A stretch of 64,000 bases of DNA from Pseudomonas triticifolii (GTDB taxonomy: Bacteria > Pseudomonadota > Gammaproteobacteria > Pseudomonadales > Pseudomonadaceae): NCBI RefSeq assembly GCF_014358015.1, contig NZ_JACONV010000012.1:62001-126000 (forward strand). Reading direction: 5' to 3'. Positions 8,266-17,271 of the stretch are shown here, piece by piece; position 1 is the first letter of the stretch; the number at the start of each line of letters is the position of its first letter. The position numbers were made by a program, and so were the translations under genes. A model generated the notes under the pieces. The model had not been told where the DNA came from. It made no database searches and worked only from the letters and a program-made list of their open reading frames with translations.

Positions 8266-9036
8266 ATGCCAAACATAGATATCAATAGTGACCTGGGAGA
8301 GAGCTTCGGTGCCTGGAGTATGGGCGACGATGCCGCGATGCTTGAAGTGGTCAGCAGCGCCAACGTGGCGTGCGGATTTCATGCCGGAGATCCGGCCGGA
8401 ATATTGCGCACGCTCGAAGCGGCGGCTGCTCGGGATGTGGCCGTCGGTGCCCATGTAGCCTACCCGGACCTCGTCGGCTTCGGTCGGCGCAACATGGACG
8501 TGCCAGCCGGGCAGCTCACCGCCGACGTCATCTACCAGATCGGCGCGCTTCAGGGACTGGCCCGCAGCGCCGGGACGACAGTGACCTACGTCAAGCCTCA
8601 CGGCGCGCTGTACAACACCATCGCAGGCGACCCGGTTCAGGCCGCGGCGGTGATTCAGGCCATCCTGCGCATCGATCCGCAGCTCAAGCTGGTTTGCCTC
8701 GCCAATTCGAAGTTGCTGGGCTGGGCGCGCGAGGCAGGCCTGTCCTGTGTGTCCGAAGCCTTTGCGGACCGGGCGTATACCGCTCAGGGCACGCTGGTGT
8801 CCCGCTCGCGTCCCGGTGCCGTGCTGCACGATGTCGAGCTGATCACCGAACGTATGCTGCGTCTGGTGCGCGATGGCGTTATTGAGGCCGAAGACGGCAG
8901 CTTGATCGAGTTGCAAGCCGATTCGATCTGCGTGCATGGCGACAGCCCCGGCGCGGTCAACATCGCCAATGCTCTGAGACAACGTCTGCTCGACGCAGAG
9001 GTCAACATTCGTGCATTTACCCGAGGTCAACCATGA
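8266..9036 (+). CDS. pxpA: 5-oxoprolinase subunit A (LamB/YcsF family)
   Basis: A 256-residue protein with the diagnostic N-terminus DINSDLGESFG and the blocks SANVACGFHAGDP, GAHVAYPDLVGFGRR and KPHGALYN, in which acidic and histidine residues line a TIM-barrel-like active site. PxpA acts with PxpB and PxpC in ATP-dependent opening of 5-oxoproline to glutamate. It overlaps the next gene by four bases (ATGA), indicating translational coupling. Confidence 0.93.
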   Translation: MPNIDINSDLGESFGAWSMGDDAAMLEVVSSANVACGFHAGDPAGILRTLEAAAARDVAVGAHVAYPDLVGFGRRNMDVPAGQLTADVIYQIGALQGLARSAGTTVTYVKPHGALYNTIAGDPVQAAAVIQAILRIDPQLKLVCLANSKLLGWAREAGLSCVSEAFADRAYTAQGTLVSRSRPGAVLHDVELITERMLRLVRDGVIEAEDGSLIELQADSICVHGDSPGAVNIANALRQRLLDAEVNIRAFTRGQP

Positions 9037-9827
9037 ACTCCTTGAATGACGCCCGTCATGCAGCCATTGCCGCTCGTGCCCGGTATCGCGAAGGCATGGT
9101 GTCTCCCACTGCGGGCCATGCACCGGGTCTGACCCAGGCCAACATGATTTGCCTGCCACGCGAGTGGGCCTACGATTTTCTGCTGTTCGCTCAGCGTAAC
9201 CCTCAGGCCTGTCCGATCCTCGACGTTACCGAGGCCGGCAATTACAGCACCGTTCTGGCCGAGGGCGCTGACCTGCGTACCGACATTCCGCTTTATCGCG
9301 TCTGGCGCGACGGCAAGCTGGCCGATGAAGTGAGCGATGTGCGGGATCTCTGGACCGAGCATACGGATCTGGTCACTTTTCTGATTGGTTGCAGCTTCAC
9401 CTTCGAGACCCCTTTGCTGGAAGCCGGCATCGATGTGCGTCACATCAGCGAGGGTTGCAACGTGCCGATGTACCGCAGCAACCGCATCTGCCGTCCAGCC
9501 GGGCGTCTGAAAGGCGAGATGGTGGTGTCGATGCGGCCCATCGCGGCTGATCGGGTGGCCGATGCCGTCAAGATCACTGCGCGCTACCCCGGCGTGCATG
9601 GTGCTCCGGTCCATGTGGGCGAGCCCGGTCTGCTCGGCATTGAAGATATTTCGCGTCCCGACTTTGGCGATGCCGTTACGCTAAAGCCTGGTGAAATTCC
9701 GGTGTTCTGGGCATGTGGCGTGACACCGCAGGCCGTGGTCATGGCGTCTGGTGTACCTTTTGCGATTTCCCACGCACCGGGCCACATGTTCATCACCGAT
9801 GTGCCCGACAGCCACTACCACGTATAG
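9033..9827 (+). CDS. Putative hydro-lyase, DUF1445/YcsI family
   Basis: A 264-residue cytoplasmic protein of the family related to D-glutamate cyclase. Visible conserved blocks are GHAPGLTQANM, LIGCSFTFETPLLEAGI, CNVPMYRSN, and WACGVTPQ with ISHAPGHMFITD near the end. Members are regularly encoded with PxpABC. D-glutamate cyclase makes 5-oxo-D-proline, so a role in feeding or interconverting oxoproline is plausible, but the reaction here is unproven. The start ATG overlaps the pxpA stop. Confidence 0.85.
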   Translation: MNSLNDARHAAIAARARYREGMVSPTAGHAPGLTQANMICLPREWAYDFLLFAQRNPQACPILDVTEAGNYSTVLAEGADLRTDIPLYRVWRDGKLADEVSDVRDLWTEHTDLVTFLIGCSFTFETPLLEAGIDVRHISEGCNVPMYRSNRICRPAGRLKGEMVVSMRPIAADRVADAVKITARYPGVHGAPVHVGEPGLLGIEDISRPDFGDAVTLKPGEIPVFWACGVTPQAVVMASGVPFAISHAPGHMFITDVPDSHYHV

Positions 9828-9836
9828 GAGAGGATC

Positions 9837-11438
9837 ATGCGTTTCTACCCGGTCAGCCAGGACGCGCTCCTGGTTGAATTGGCGAACCTGGACGAGACTC
9901 TTGCCCTGTTCGACTCTTTGCAGCAGCAGCCCATCCATGGCGTGGAGGAACTCGTTCCTGCCGCCCGGACGGTGCTGGTGTATTTCCGCCCCGGTGCGGT
10001 CAGTCGCGAAGCGCTGGCCGCGCAGATCGCCACGCGTGATGTGCACGTCAAGGCTCGCGAGGCTGGCAAGCTGATCGAGATCCCCGTGCATTACAACGGT
10101 GAGGATCTGGACGACGTTGCCCGTGAACTGGGCATCAGTCCTGAGGAAGTGATTCGGCGTCATACCGGCAGCGATTACAAGGTGGCCTTCTGTGGCTTCG
10201 CCCCCGGCTTTGCGTACCTGAGCGGCGGTCCGGAGTTCGTGGTGCCGCGTCGCAGCACGCCACGTACCCGGATTCCGGCGGGTGCCGTGGCGCTGGCAGG
10301 TGCTTTCAGTGGCGTCTACCCGCAGGCCAGCCCGGGTGGCTGGCAGATCATTGGTGTCACCGAGACCCGAATGTGGGACCTGGAGCGCGACGAGCCTGCG
10401 CTGTTGCAACCTGGCTATCGCGTGCGCTTTGTGGATGCGGGGCCTGTTACGGACAGCGTCTCGGTCGCTGCACCGGCGCGTCGTCAGGCGTCTCACGCCA
10501 CTGAAAACTGTCTGGAAGTGCTGTCGCCAGGTCTGCAGACGCTGTTTCAGGACCTCGGGCGTCCCGGCCGCGCAGGGCAGGGCGTTTCGGCTTCCGGCGC
10601 GATGGATCGGGGTGCGTTGCGCGCCGCCAACCGTGCGGTGGGCAACGCTGCCGCGACTGCCTGTCTGGAAGTGTTGATGGGTGGCCTGACGTTCACCTGT
10701 CACGGTCAGACCGTGGCCGCCGTCACGGGCGCAACGGTCGCTTTGGAAGTGCGTACCGCCGACGGTCAACTGCTGCGCCCGGCGCTGTATACGCCGTTCG
10801 TTCTGCAGGATGGCGATCAGTTGAGCATCGACTCACCGTCTGCCGGATTGCGTAACTACGTGGCGATTCGCGGCGGCTTCACGCAGGAACCCGTGCTGGG
10901 CAGCCTGTCTACCGACACCCTGGCTCAGGTCGGGCCTGCACCCTTGGCAGCGGGTGATCGTCTGGGCTTTCACTGCAAGCCGGGTGGCGTTTCGGTCTCG
11001 CTCAGCGAGCAACCACCGTTCGACATGCCGCGCTCCGATCAGGTCATCGTGCTGGACGTGGTCATGGGCCCGCGCAGTGACTGGTTCACTGCCGACGCGC
11101 AGGCCGTGCTGGCAGGGCAGACCTGGCAGGTCACGCCGCAATCCAATCGCATCGGCGTGCGGCTCGCGGGCGATCAGGCGCTTGAGCGTTCGGTTCACGG
11201 TGAACTGCCCAGCGAAGGCACTGCCGTAGGTGCGATTCAAGTGCCGCCCAATGGCCAGCCGGTGTTGTTTCTGGCCGACCATCCGTTGACCGGTGGTTAC
11301 CCGGTCATCGCAGTCGTTGCGCCGCATCACCTGGACCTGGCCGGTCAGATTCCGATCAATTCACGCATTCGCTTCAATCCGTTGGGCGCGTTCGAGCCCG
11401 TGTGCCCAGCTCTTTCAGACGAGACCCATAACCAATGA
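9837..11438 (+). CDS. pxpBC: Fused 5-oxoprolinase subunits B and C (KipI-KipA)
   Basis: A 533-residue fusion. Residues 1-215 are the KipI/PxpB (AHS1) domain, with GFAPGFAYLSGGPEFVVPRRSTPRTRIPAG split over its conserved block. Residues about 225-525 are the KipA/PxpC (AHS2) domain, with GLQTLFQDLGRPG, SASGAMDRGALRAANRAVGN and RSDWF blocks. In other bacteria these are separate genes. Databases often call this protein a biotin-dependent carboxyltransferase because the same two domains occur in urea carboxylase. Here the 3-prime neighbour is in fact a biotin carboxylase, overlapping by four bases (ATGA). Confidence 0.9.
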   Translation: MRFYPVSQDALLVELANLDETLALFDSLQQQPIHGVEELVPAARTVLVYFRPGAVSREALAAQIATRDVHVKAREAGKLIEIPVHYNGEDLDDVARELGISPEEVIRRHTGSDYKVAFCGFAPGFAYLSGGPEFVVPRRSTPRTRIPAGAVALAGAFSGVYPQASPGGWQIIGVTETRMWDLERDEPALLQPGYRVRFVDAGPVTDSVSVAAPARRQASHATENCLEVLSPGLQTLFQDLGRPGRAGQGVSASGAMDRGALRAANRAVGNAAATACLEVLMGGLTFTCHGQTVAAVTGATVALEVRTADGQLLRPALYTPFVLQDGDQLSIDSPSAGLRNYVAIRGGFTQEPVLGSLSTDTLAQVGPAPLAAGDRLGFHCKPGGVSVSLSEQPPFDMPRSDQVIVLDVVMGPRSDWFTADAQAVLAGQTWQVTPQSNRIGVRLAGDQALERSVHGELPSEGTAVGAIQVPPNGQPVLFLADHPLTGGYPVIAVVAPHHLDLAGQIPINSRIRFNPLGAFEPVCPALSDETHNQ

Positions 11439-13171
11439 AAAAGGTTCTGATTGCCAACCGTGGCGAGATTGCCATCCGTATTGCCCGTGCCTGCCGTGAC
11501 TATGGCGTTGCTTCGGTGGCGGTGTATGCCGATGCCGATATCGACGCATTGCATGTGCGCCAGGCCGATGAAGCGTATGGGCTGAATGGCGAGCGACCTG
11601 CCGACACTTACCTGAACATCGAAAAATTGCTGGCGGTGGCGGCACGTGCCGGTGCCGACGCGGTTCACCCAGGCTATGGTTTTCTGTCCGAGCGCGCCGA
11701 TTTTGCCCGCGCCGTGATCGATGCGGGCCTGACCTGGATCGGCCCGGACCCCAGCACCATTGATGCACTGGGCGACAAGGTACAAGCCAGGCGCATCGCC
11801 CAGAAGGTCGGGGCTCCGCTGGTCGCCGGGACCGAAGGGCCGGTGAACGATGCCAGTGAAGTGGTCGCGTTCGCCGAGCAGTTCGGCCTGCCGATTGCCA
11901 TCAAGGCGGCGTTTGGTGGTGGTGGTCGCGGTTTGAAGGTGGCGTGGAAACTCGATGAAGTCAGCGAGCTGTACGAGTCGGCGGTGCGTGAAGCCGTGGT
12001 GGCGTTCGGGCGTGGCGAGTGTTTCGTCGAGCGCTTTCTGGACAAGCCTCGGCACATCGAAGCGCAGATCATCGCTGACCGGCACGGCCGAGTCGTGGTC
12101 GCCGGCACCCGCGACTGTTCGTTGCAGCGTCGTAATCAGAAGCTGATTGAAGAAGCGCCTGCGCCGTACCTGGACGACGCATTACGTCAGCGCATTCATG
12201 ACTCGGCCCGCGACATCTGCGCCGAGGCGGGCTATGTGGGTGCCGGTACGGTGGAGTTCCTGCTCAGCGCCGATGGCACGCTGTCTTTCCTTGAAGTCAA
12301 CACCCGCTTGCAGGTCGAGCATCCGGTCACTGAAGAAACCAGCGGTATCGACCTGGTGATTGAGCAACTGCGGGTGGCCGATGGCCTGCCGCTGTCGTTC
12401 GAAGGCACACCGGTTCCGCGTGGTCACAGCTTCGAGTTCCGTATCAACGCAGAAGATGCGGGTAACGGCTTCCTGCCAACGCCGGGTTCTATCGACGTGT
12501 TTCAGCCGCCGTCCGGCCCTGGCGTTCGTCTGGAAACCGGCGTCGAGCAGGGCTCGCGTGTGTCGCCGAACTTCGACTCGATGATCGCCAAGCTCATTGT
12601 GACCGGTGCAACCCGCGAACAGGCGATCCGTCGTGCGCGCCGCGCGCTGGCAGAATTCCGCATTGAAGGCGTGGCAACCGTTCTGCCGTTCCATCGTGCA
12701 GTCATGGACCATGATGATTTCACCGCGCCTGATACGTTTGCGGTGTACACCCGCTGGATCGAGACCGACTTTGCCGAGCAGATCACCCTCGCGCCGCGCG
12801 CTGCGGTGTCAGTGGATCCGGGTGTGCTGCGCACCTTCGTCGAAATCGACGGCAAGCGCCATGAACTGGGCCTGCCCACTGCGCTGTTACGGGGTGTCAG
12901 CCTGGGCGGCACCGATGCTGCGCCTGAAACCGCAGTAGCCGAGGTCGCTGATGCGCGGGCCGTCGTCACTCCCGTCGCAGGCAATCTGCACAGTTGGGCG
13001 GTGAACGATGGCGAAACCGTGGAAGCGGGTCAGGTGATTGCGGTCATGGAAGCGATGAAGATGGAAACGTCGGTACTTGCACCCTGCGCCGGTCAGTTGC
13101 AGATCAGCGAACAGTCAGGAAGTTACTTGAACGCAAAGTTCAAGATCGGGTATATCAAAACAGATCACTGA
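11435..13171 (+). CDS. Fused biotin carboxylase / biotin carboxyl carrier protein
   Basis: A 578-residue protein. It has a biotin carboxylase N-domain (KKVLIANRGEIAIRI), an ATP-grasp domain with the glycine loop FGGGGRGLK, and the catalytic block EVNTRLQVEHPVTEE. After a linker comes a biotinyl domain whose EAMKMET motif puts the biotinylated lysine at residue 542. No acyl-CoA carboxyltransferase beta gene is near, unlike a usual acyl-CoA carboxylase alpha subunit. Its tight coupling to the KipI-KipA fusion suggests carboxyl transfer onto a lactam or urea-like substrate through those domains. This is inferred from the urea-carboxylase domain set. An acetyl-CoA carboxylase name would probably be misleading. 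Confidence 0.85.
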   Translation: MKKVLIANRGEIAIRIARACRDYGVASVAVYADADIDALHVRQADEAYGLNGERPADTYLNIEKLLAVAARAGADAVHPGYGFLSERADFARAVIDAGLTWIGPDPSTIDALGDKVQARRIAQKVGAPLVAGTEGPVNDASEVVAFAEQFGLPIAIKAAFGGGGRGLKVAWKLDEVSELYESAVREAVVAFGRGECFVERFLDKPRHIEAQIIADRHGRVVVAGTRDCSLQRRNQKLIEEAPAPYLDDALRQRIHDSARDICAEAGYVGAGTVEFLLSADGTLSFLEVNTRLQVEHPVTEETSGIDLVIEQLRVADGLPLSFEGTPVPRGHSFEFRINAEDAGNGFLPTPGSIDVFQPPSGPGVRLETGVEQGSRVSPNFDSMIAKLIVTGATREQAIRRARRALAEFRIEGVATVLPFHRAVMDHDDFTAPDTFAVYTRWIETDFAEQITLAPRAAVSVDPGVLRTFVEIDGKRHELGLPTALLRGVSLGGTDAAPETAVAEVADARAVVTPVAGNLHSWAVNDGETVEAGQVIAVMEAMKMETSVLAPCAGQLQISEQSGSYLNAKFKIGYIKTDH

Positions 13172-13323
13172 TTAAGCAGTACTTCTTTTCGGACAGTGCG
13201 CACGGCCGGGTATTAACCTGGCTGTTGCGTCCTGCCGCAAAGAAAATGTTCCACGCACTACCGTACCACCCCTAACAATAAACTTAGTCGATTCAATCTG
13301 CCCATATTCGGAGCATGACGGGA

Positions 13324-14565
13324 ATGTCGATCAATAAGACTTTTTGCTTTATCAGTACGTGCGCACTTACGTTTCCGCTGGCGGCATCGGCGGACTTTAT
13401 TAGCGATAGCAAAGCCAGCGTGGAGTTGCGTAACTTCTACTTCAATCGAGACTTTCGTAACGGGCCTCCTACCGCCCAGCGAGATTCGGCGACAGAATGG
13501 GCGCAGGGGGCACTGTTCAGGATTGAATCGGGCTACACCGCCGGTACGCTGGGGTTTGGCCTCGATGCACTGGGCATGGTGGGGCTGAAGCTTGATGGCG
13601 GTGACGGTTCGGGCGGCACCGGGTTGCTGCCTGCAGACCTGAGCTCCAGAAATGGACGGGGCTCGCAGGATGAGTATTCGAAACTTGAGCTGACCGCCAA
13701 GGCCAAGGTCTCTGAAACGGTGCTCAAAGTCGGCTCGCTGGCGTTCCGCAGCCCGGTGGTCTCCAGCAATGACACACGTCTGCTGCCTGCCACGTTCCAG
13801 GGCGCCATGCTTACGTCCAAAGACATCGACAAGCTCAGCCTGCAAGGCGGCAAGCTTGAACAGATCAAGTTCAACAGCTCCACCAACTACCAGGACTTCA
13901 CCGGCAACCGCATCGGCGGCACCAGTGACGAGTTCACGTTTGGCGGCGGCACCTACAGCTTCAGCAAGACCCTCAGCACCAGCCTGTATTACGGGAACCT
14001 GGAGAACGTCTACCGGCAATACTTCGGTGGCGTGGTCTATGAAATCCCTCTGGCGGACCGACAATCGCTGAAGTTCGACCTGCGTTATTCGAAAAGCACG
14101 GAGGACGGCAATTTCCGCGCCCTCGACAACCGTGCTGCCAACGGCCAGGTTTCCTACACACTCGGCAGCAATGTGTTCATGGCCGCCTATCAGCGCATGA
14201 GCGGTGATGACCCGTTTCCCTATATCGCCAATACCGACCCGTACCTGGTCAACTTTGTTCAGATTAATGACTTCGCCAACACGCAGGAAACGTCCTGGCA
14301 AGTGCGCTATGACTACAACTTTGCCGCGTTGGGCGTACCGGGACTGACGTTCATGACCCGCTATGTAAACGGCGACAACGCGCTGGTGGCGGGCAGCAAC
14401 ACGGGGAAAGAGTGGGAACGTGATACGGACCTGGCGTATATCATCCAGAGTGGTTCGCTGAAGAATGTGGGGGTCCGCCTCAGAAATGCGACCGTGCGTT
14501 CCAACTTCGGTAACGATCTGGATGAAACCCGTTTGATCGTAAGTTACACACTGCCGTTGTGGTAA
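13324..14565 (+). CDS. OprD/Occ-family substrate-specific porin (OpdO-like candidate)
   Basis: A 413-residue outer-membrane protein. A signal peptide of about 20 residues ends at AASADF. It is followed by the OprD-family start SKASVELRNFYFNRDF, repeated amphipathic strands, and an aromatic end (LPLW). The ATG at 13324 is preferred over ATG 13315 because GGAG at 13310-13313 is well spaced only for the former. It lies 152 bases after the oxoprolinase operon. In P. aeruginosa the OprD homologue OpdO is associated with pyroglutamate and sits among pxp-type genes, so pyroglutamate or a similar lactam acid is a reasonable substrate guess. The family is certain, the substrate inferred. Confidence 0.88.
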   Translation: MSINKTFCFISTCALTFPLAASADFISDSKASVELRNFYFNRDFRNGPPTAQRDSATEWAQGALFRIESGYTAGTLGFGLDALGMVGLKLDGGDGSGGTGLLPADLSSRNGRGSQDEYSKLELTAKAKVSETVLKVGSLAFRSPVVSSNDTRLLPATFQGAMLTSKDIDKLSLQGGKLEQIKFNSSTNYQDFTGNRIGGTSDEFTFGGGTYSFSKTLSTSLYYGNLENVYRQYFGGVVYEIPLADRQSLKFDLRYSKSTEDGNFRALDNRAANGQVSYTLGSNVFMAAYQRMSGDDPFPYIANTDPYLVNFVQINDFANTQETSWQVRYDYNFAALGVPGLTFMTRYVNGDNALVAGSNTGKEWERDTDLAYIIQSGSLKNVGVRLRNATVRSNFGNDLDETRLIVSYTLPLW

Positions 14566-14629
14566 CAGACATTTGGCACGTTAACGTTCAGCACTAAACC
14601 TCGCGTCGTCTTTTGCAACTTTATAAACA

Positions 14630-14690
14630 CATGCCATTTGGCATGCAGCGTCGTGCACCCTGAAAGTGGGAACAGTCATTACAGGGTGCA
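14630..14690. terminator. Two inverted repeats between porin and chemoreceptor
   Basis: A compact hairpin CATGCC-ATTT-GGCATG (14630-14645) is followed by TGCACCCTG (14654-14662) and its exact complement CAGGGTGCA (14682-14690), 19 bases apart. The first could end porin transcription. The second could be a leader structure or operator of the chemoreceptor gene. No T tract is present. Confidence 0.4.
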
Positions 14691-14812
14691 GACGTTTCAG
14701 TGTTGCGATTGTGAATAACAAAACAGTCCCGCGGCGCACTCAACAGTGCGCCCCGGGATCCATTGCCTTGCGTCGATCAATGGCCCAGCGATTCATCCGC
14801 GGAGAATCAGTC

Positions 14813-16696
14813 ATGAGACACCTCACGTTCAACCAGAAGATAGTGCTGATTGCCGCATTGGTCATCATGGCCGTGTTCTGCGCGTTTTCCGTATTGAATG
14901 ACACTCGCCTGCGTGAAGACAGCACGCAGAAAATCGAACAGAACACGCGCGCGCTGTCTGCTTCGATGGCGCACGATATCCAGAGCTGGCTGGACGGCAG
15001 ACTGATACTGGTCAAGGCCGTTGCCGAGTTCATCGCTCAGGATCCGAGCCCGGAAAATATTCTGGCCCGATTGCAGGGGCAGGTGCTCATGGAGCAGTTC
15101 ATCGCGGCGTATACCGGCACCCGTGATGGCAGTTTTCAAATCTATCCGCCACGGGAAATGCCTGCCGGCTACGACGCTCGGCAACGGCAGTGGTACAAGG
15201 ACGCCATCGACAAGGGTGCCGCAATGACCGAGCCTTATGTGGGCGCAGGCATTGACTACAGAATCATCACCCAGGCGGTGCCTATTCGTTCCGGTAACCA
15301 GATGCTGGGCGTTCTGGGCGCGAGCCTGAGCATCGAAACCATTTCCCGGACCCTTAATGCACAAGCATTCGAGGGAGGCGGGTATGCCTTTATGGTGAGC
15401 AGGGAAGGCAAGATACTGGTTCACCCTGACAGCGCACTGATCGGCAAGACGCTGTCCGATCTGTTTCCCGGCCAGACCATCGAATTGAGCGACAGGCTGG
15501 TCGAGGCCACGTCGGTTGCGGGCGGCACCTTTACGCTGTTCTCGCCCATCAAGGGCCTGCCTTCGCAGAACTGGTACGTGGGCATTGTGCTGGACAAGCA
15601 GGCAGCACTGGCCAGCGTTTCCGCGTTTCGCACCTCAGCGATCATCAGCACGCTTGTCGCGGGTGTTGTCACGTTGCTGTTGCTGGGGCTGGCCATCCGC
15701 ATACTGATGAAACCTCTGCGTCTGATCGGCCACGCCATGGAAGACATCGCGCAAGGCGACGGCGACCTGACGCGCAGGTTGTCGATCCTGTCAGGGGATG
15801 AATTCGGGCAACTGGCGGTGAGCTTCAACCGTTTCGGCGACCGGATTCATGCTTCCATCGTCGAGGTCTCACAGACAACCCATGCCTTGGGTGAGGCCAC
15901 TCGTCGGGTGTTGTCGGCGTCCAATTCCTCTGTCGAGAAGTCCGAGCATCAGTCCGGCTACACCACCAGTGTGGCAACGGCCATCGAAGAACTCGGCGCG
16001 ACGGCACAGGAAATTGCGTCCAGCGCCTCGGCAGCGTCCAAGGGTGCATCAGGGGCCAGACTGCAGATCGACACTACCTGCGGCCTGGTGGACAGCACGA
16101 TCAGTGCGATGAACCGTTTGCAGGAAAACATCGAACTCACGCGTTCACAGATCGTCGATCTCAACACGCGCACCTCCAACATCGGCCGGGTGCTGGAAGT
16201 GATCTCGACCATCTCCGGACAAACCAATCTGCTGGCCCTCAACGCAGCCATTGAAGCCGCCAGAGCCGGAGAGGCCGGACGCGGGTTTGCCGTGGTGGCA
16301 GACGAAGTCAGAAGCCTTGCCCACCACACCCAGGAGGCGACCGAGGAAATCCGTGTGGTGATCGAAGCACTCCAGGCGGGCGCAACCCAGGCGGCCCAGA
16401 CCATGATGCACAGCCATGAAATCGGCAGCAAAAGCGTACAGGTCGCGGCACAGGCCGGTGCCAGCCTGCTGACGGTGGTCTCACGCATCAGCGAGATCGA
16501 CGACATGTGTCTGACGGTCGCCGCCGCAACAGAAGAGCAAACCACCGCCGTCGATCAACTGACCCGCGATGTACACGAAATCAGCCAATTGAACCGCCAC
16601 ACCACCGACAACCTCGGCGCGACGCTCCGGGCCTGCGCCGAGCTGGACAGCGAGGCTGAGCGGCTGCACAGGGTGGTGGGGACGTTCAAGGTCTAG
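14813..16696 (+). CDS. Methyl-accepting chemotaxis protein with dCACHE sensor
   Basis: A 627-residue chemoreceptor: TM1 near residues 10-30, a periplasmic double-CACHE domain to about 280, TM2 near 285-305, HAMP, and a cytoplasmic signalling hairpin with the highly conserved tip VISTISGQTNLLALNAAI. In the membrane-distal pocket the spacing Y-x4-R-x-W-Y (YDARQRQWY) matches the amino-acid-binding dCACHE motif. The aspartate expected in the later strand is replaced by alanine (GVLGASLSI), so the ligand may not be an ordinary amino acid. The start at 14813 has GGAG eight bases upstream. There is no C-terminal CheR-tethering pentapeptide. Confidence 0.92.
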   Translation: MRHLTFNQKIVLIAALVIMAVFCAFSVLNDTRLREDSTQKIEQNTRALSASMAHDIQSWLDGRLILVKAVAEFIAQDPSPENILARLQGQVLMEQFIAAYTGTRDGSFQIYPPREMPAGYDARQRQWYKDAIDKGAAMTEPYVGAGIDYRIITQAVPIRSGNQMLGVLGASLSIETISRTLNAQAFEGGGYAFMVSREGKILVHPDSALIGKTLSDLFPGQTIELSDRLVEATSVAGGTFTLFSPIKGLPSQNWYVGIVLDKQAALASVSAFRTSAIISTLVAGVVTLLLLGLAIRILMKPLRLIGHAMEDIAQGDGDLTRRLSILSGDEFGQLAVSFNRFGDRIHASIVEVSQTTHALGEATRRVLSASNSSVEKSEHQSGYTTSVATAIEELGATAQEIASSASAASKGASGARLQIDTTCGLVDSTISAMNRLQENIELTRSQIVDLNTRTSNIGRVLEVISTISGQTNLLALNAAIEAARAGEAGRGFAVVADEVRSLAHHTQEATEEIRVVIEALQAGATQAAQTMMHSHEIGSKSVQVAAQAGASLLTVVSRISEIDDMCLTVAAATEEQTTAVDQLTRDVHEISQLNRHTTDNLGATLRACAELDSEAERLHRVVGTFKV

Positions 16697-16870
16697 TCAT
16701 GGCTGTTGTCGGAGGCGATGCTTGCAGCCTTGCCTCCTGACGCCTGGCTCCGGCGAGATGTGCGTCAACGTCCACGCCTTACAGCGTGGGTGCGGCTGTG
16801 TGATCAGAAAGCTTGGGGCCTGCAGCAGCCTCAAACCGGCTTCTGCAGGATCCTGTGTCATCAGAATGAT
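16697..16870. terminator. Hairpin-rich gap between convergent genes
   Basis: The 174-base gap between the chemoreceptor and the convergent small gene holds several stems: CCACGC-N6-GCGTGG (16772-16789) and CCTGCAG-N17-CTGCAGG (16819-16849) are the clearest. Bidirectional termination is likely. No coding was seen. Confidence 0.45.
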
Positions 16871-17170
16871 TTACTGATGAGTGTCCACCTCTTCAGCCGG
16901 ATAGAACTCGCCCTCACGGCCCGTATTTTCCAGGCGCTCGCGCACGATCCTCTCAACGCTGGCCACTGCGGGCTGATCGTCAGGGTCGACCAATTGCAGG
17001 CACAGACGCCGGGTATTCTGATCGTGTGTACCTTCGCTGAGCATGTCGTGGGTGACGACTTGTTCCCCACGCCACAGGCATAGCTGGGTATGAGTGTCGC
17101 CAATCCATATCTCGTTGATTGATTCAAGGTCTGTGGTAGCCAGTTGGTCCACGGTGATCGTCTTGTCCAT
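16871..17170 (-). CDS. Small protein coupled to the NADAR gene, unknown function
   Basis: A 99-residue acidic cytoplasmic protein starting MDKTITVDQLATTD. I recognise no domain. A longer reading begins at a TTG (17275) that overlaps the NADAR stop as TTGA and would add 35 arginine-rich residues of low quality, so the ATG at 17170 is preferred. It is immediately downstream of, and probably co-transcribed with, the NADAR gene. It is too short for a DarT toxin, so a toxin-antitoxin reading is not supported. Confidence 0.65.
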   Translation of the reverse strand: MDKTITVDQLATTDLESINEIWIGDTHTQLCLWRGEQVVTHDMLSEGTHDQNTRRLCLQLVDPDDQPAVASVERIVRERLENTGREGEFYPAEEVDTHQ

Positions 17171-17271
17171 TGCGCTGTACCTGTTCAGTGAGTCGATACA
17201 GGTCTGACGCACAGGCGACGACGGTCGTTCCCGCCGTCGTCTGTTCAACCACACCAACGGTTCACCGTCGA

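Noticed and set aside
7690..9159. A 489-residue open frame on the minus strand
   Set aside because: It is antisense to the Nramp-like gene, pxpA and the DUF1445 gene, has no family features and follows from the codon bias of the sense genes.
9837..11438. Calling the KipI-KipA fusion an allophanate hydrolase
   Set aside because: The domain pair is that of PxpB-PxpC and the operon contains pxpA. The allophanate label is a historical annotation of these domains.
11435..13171. Calling the BC-BCCP fusion an acetyl-CoA carboxylase subunit for fatty acid synthesis
   Set aside because: Pseudomonads have separate accB and accC, and no carboxyltransferase gene lies here. The operon context points elsewhere.
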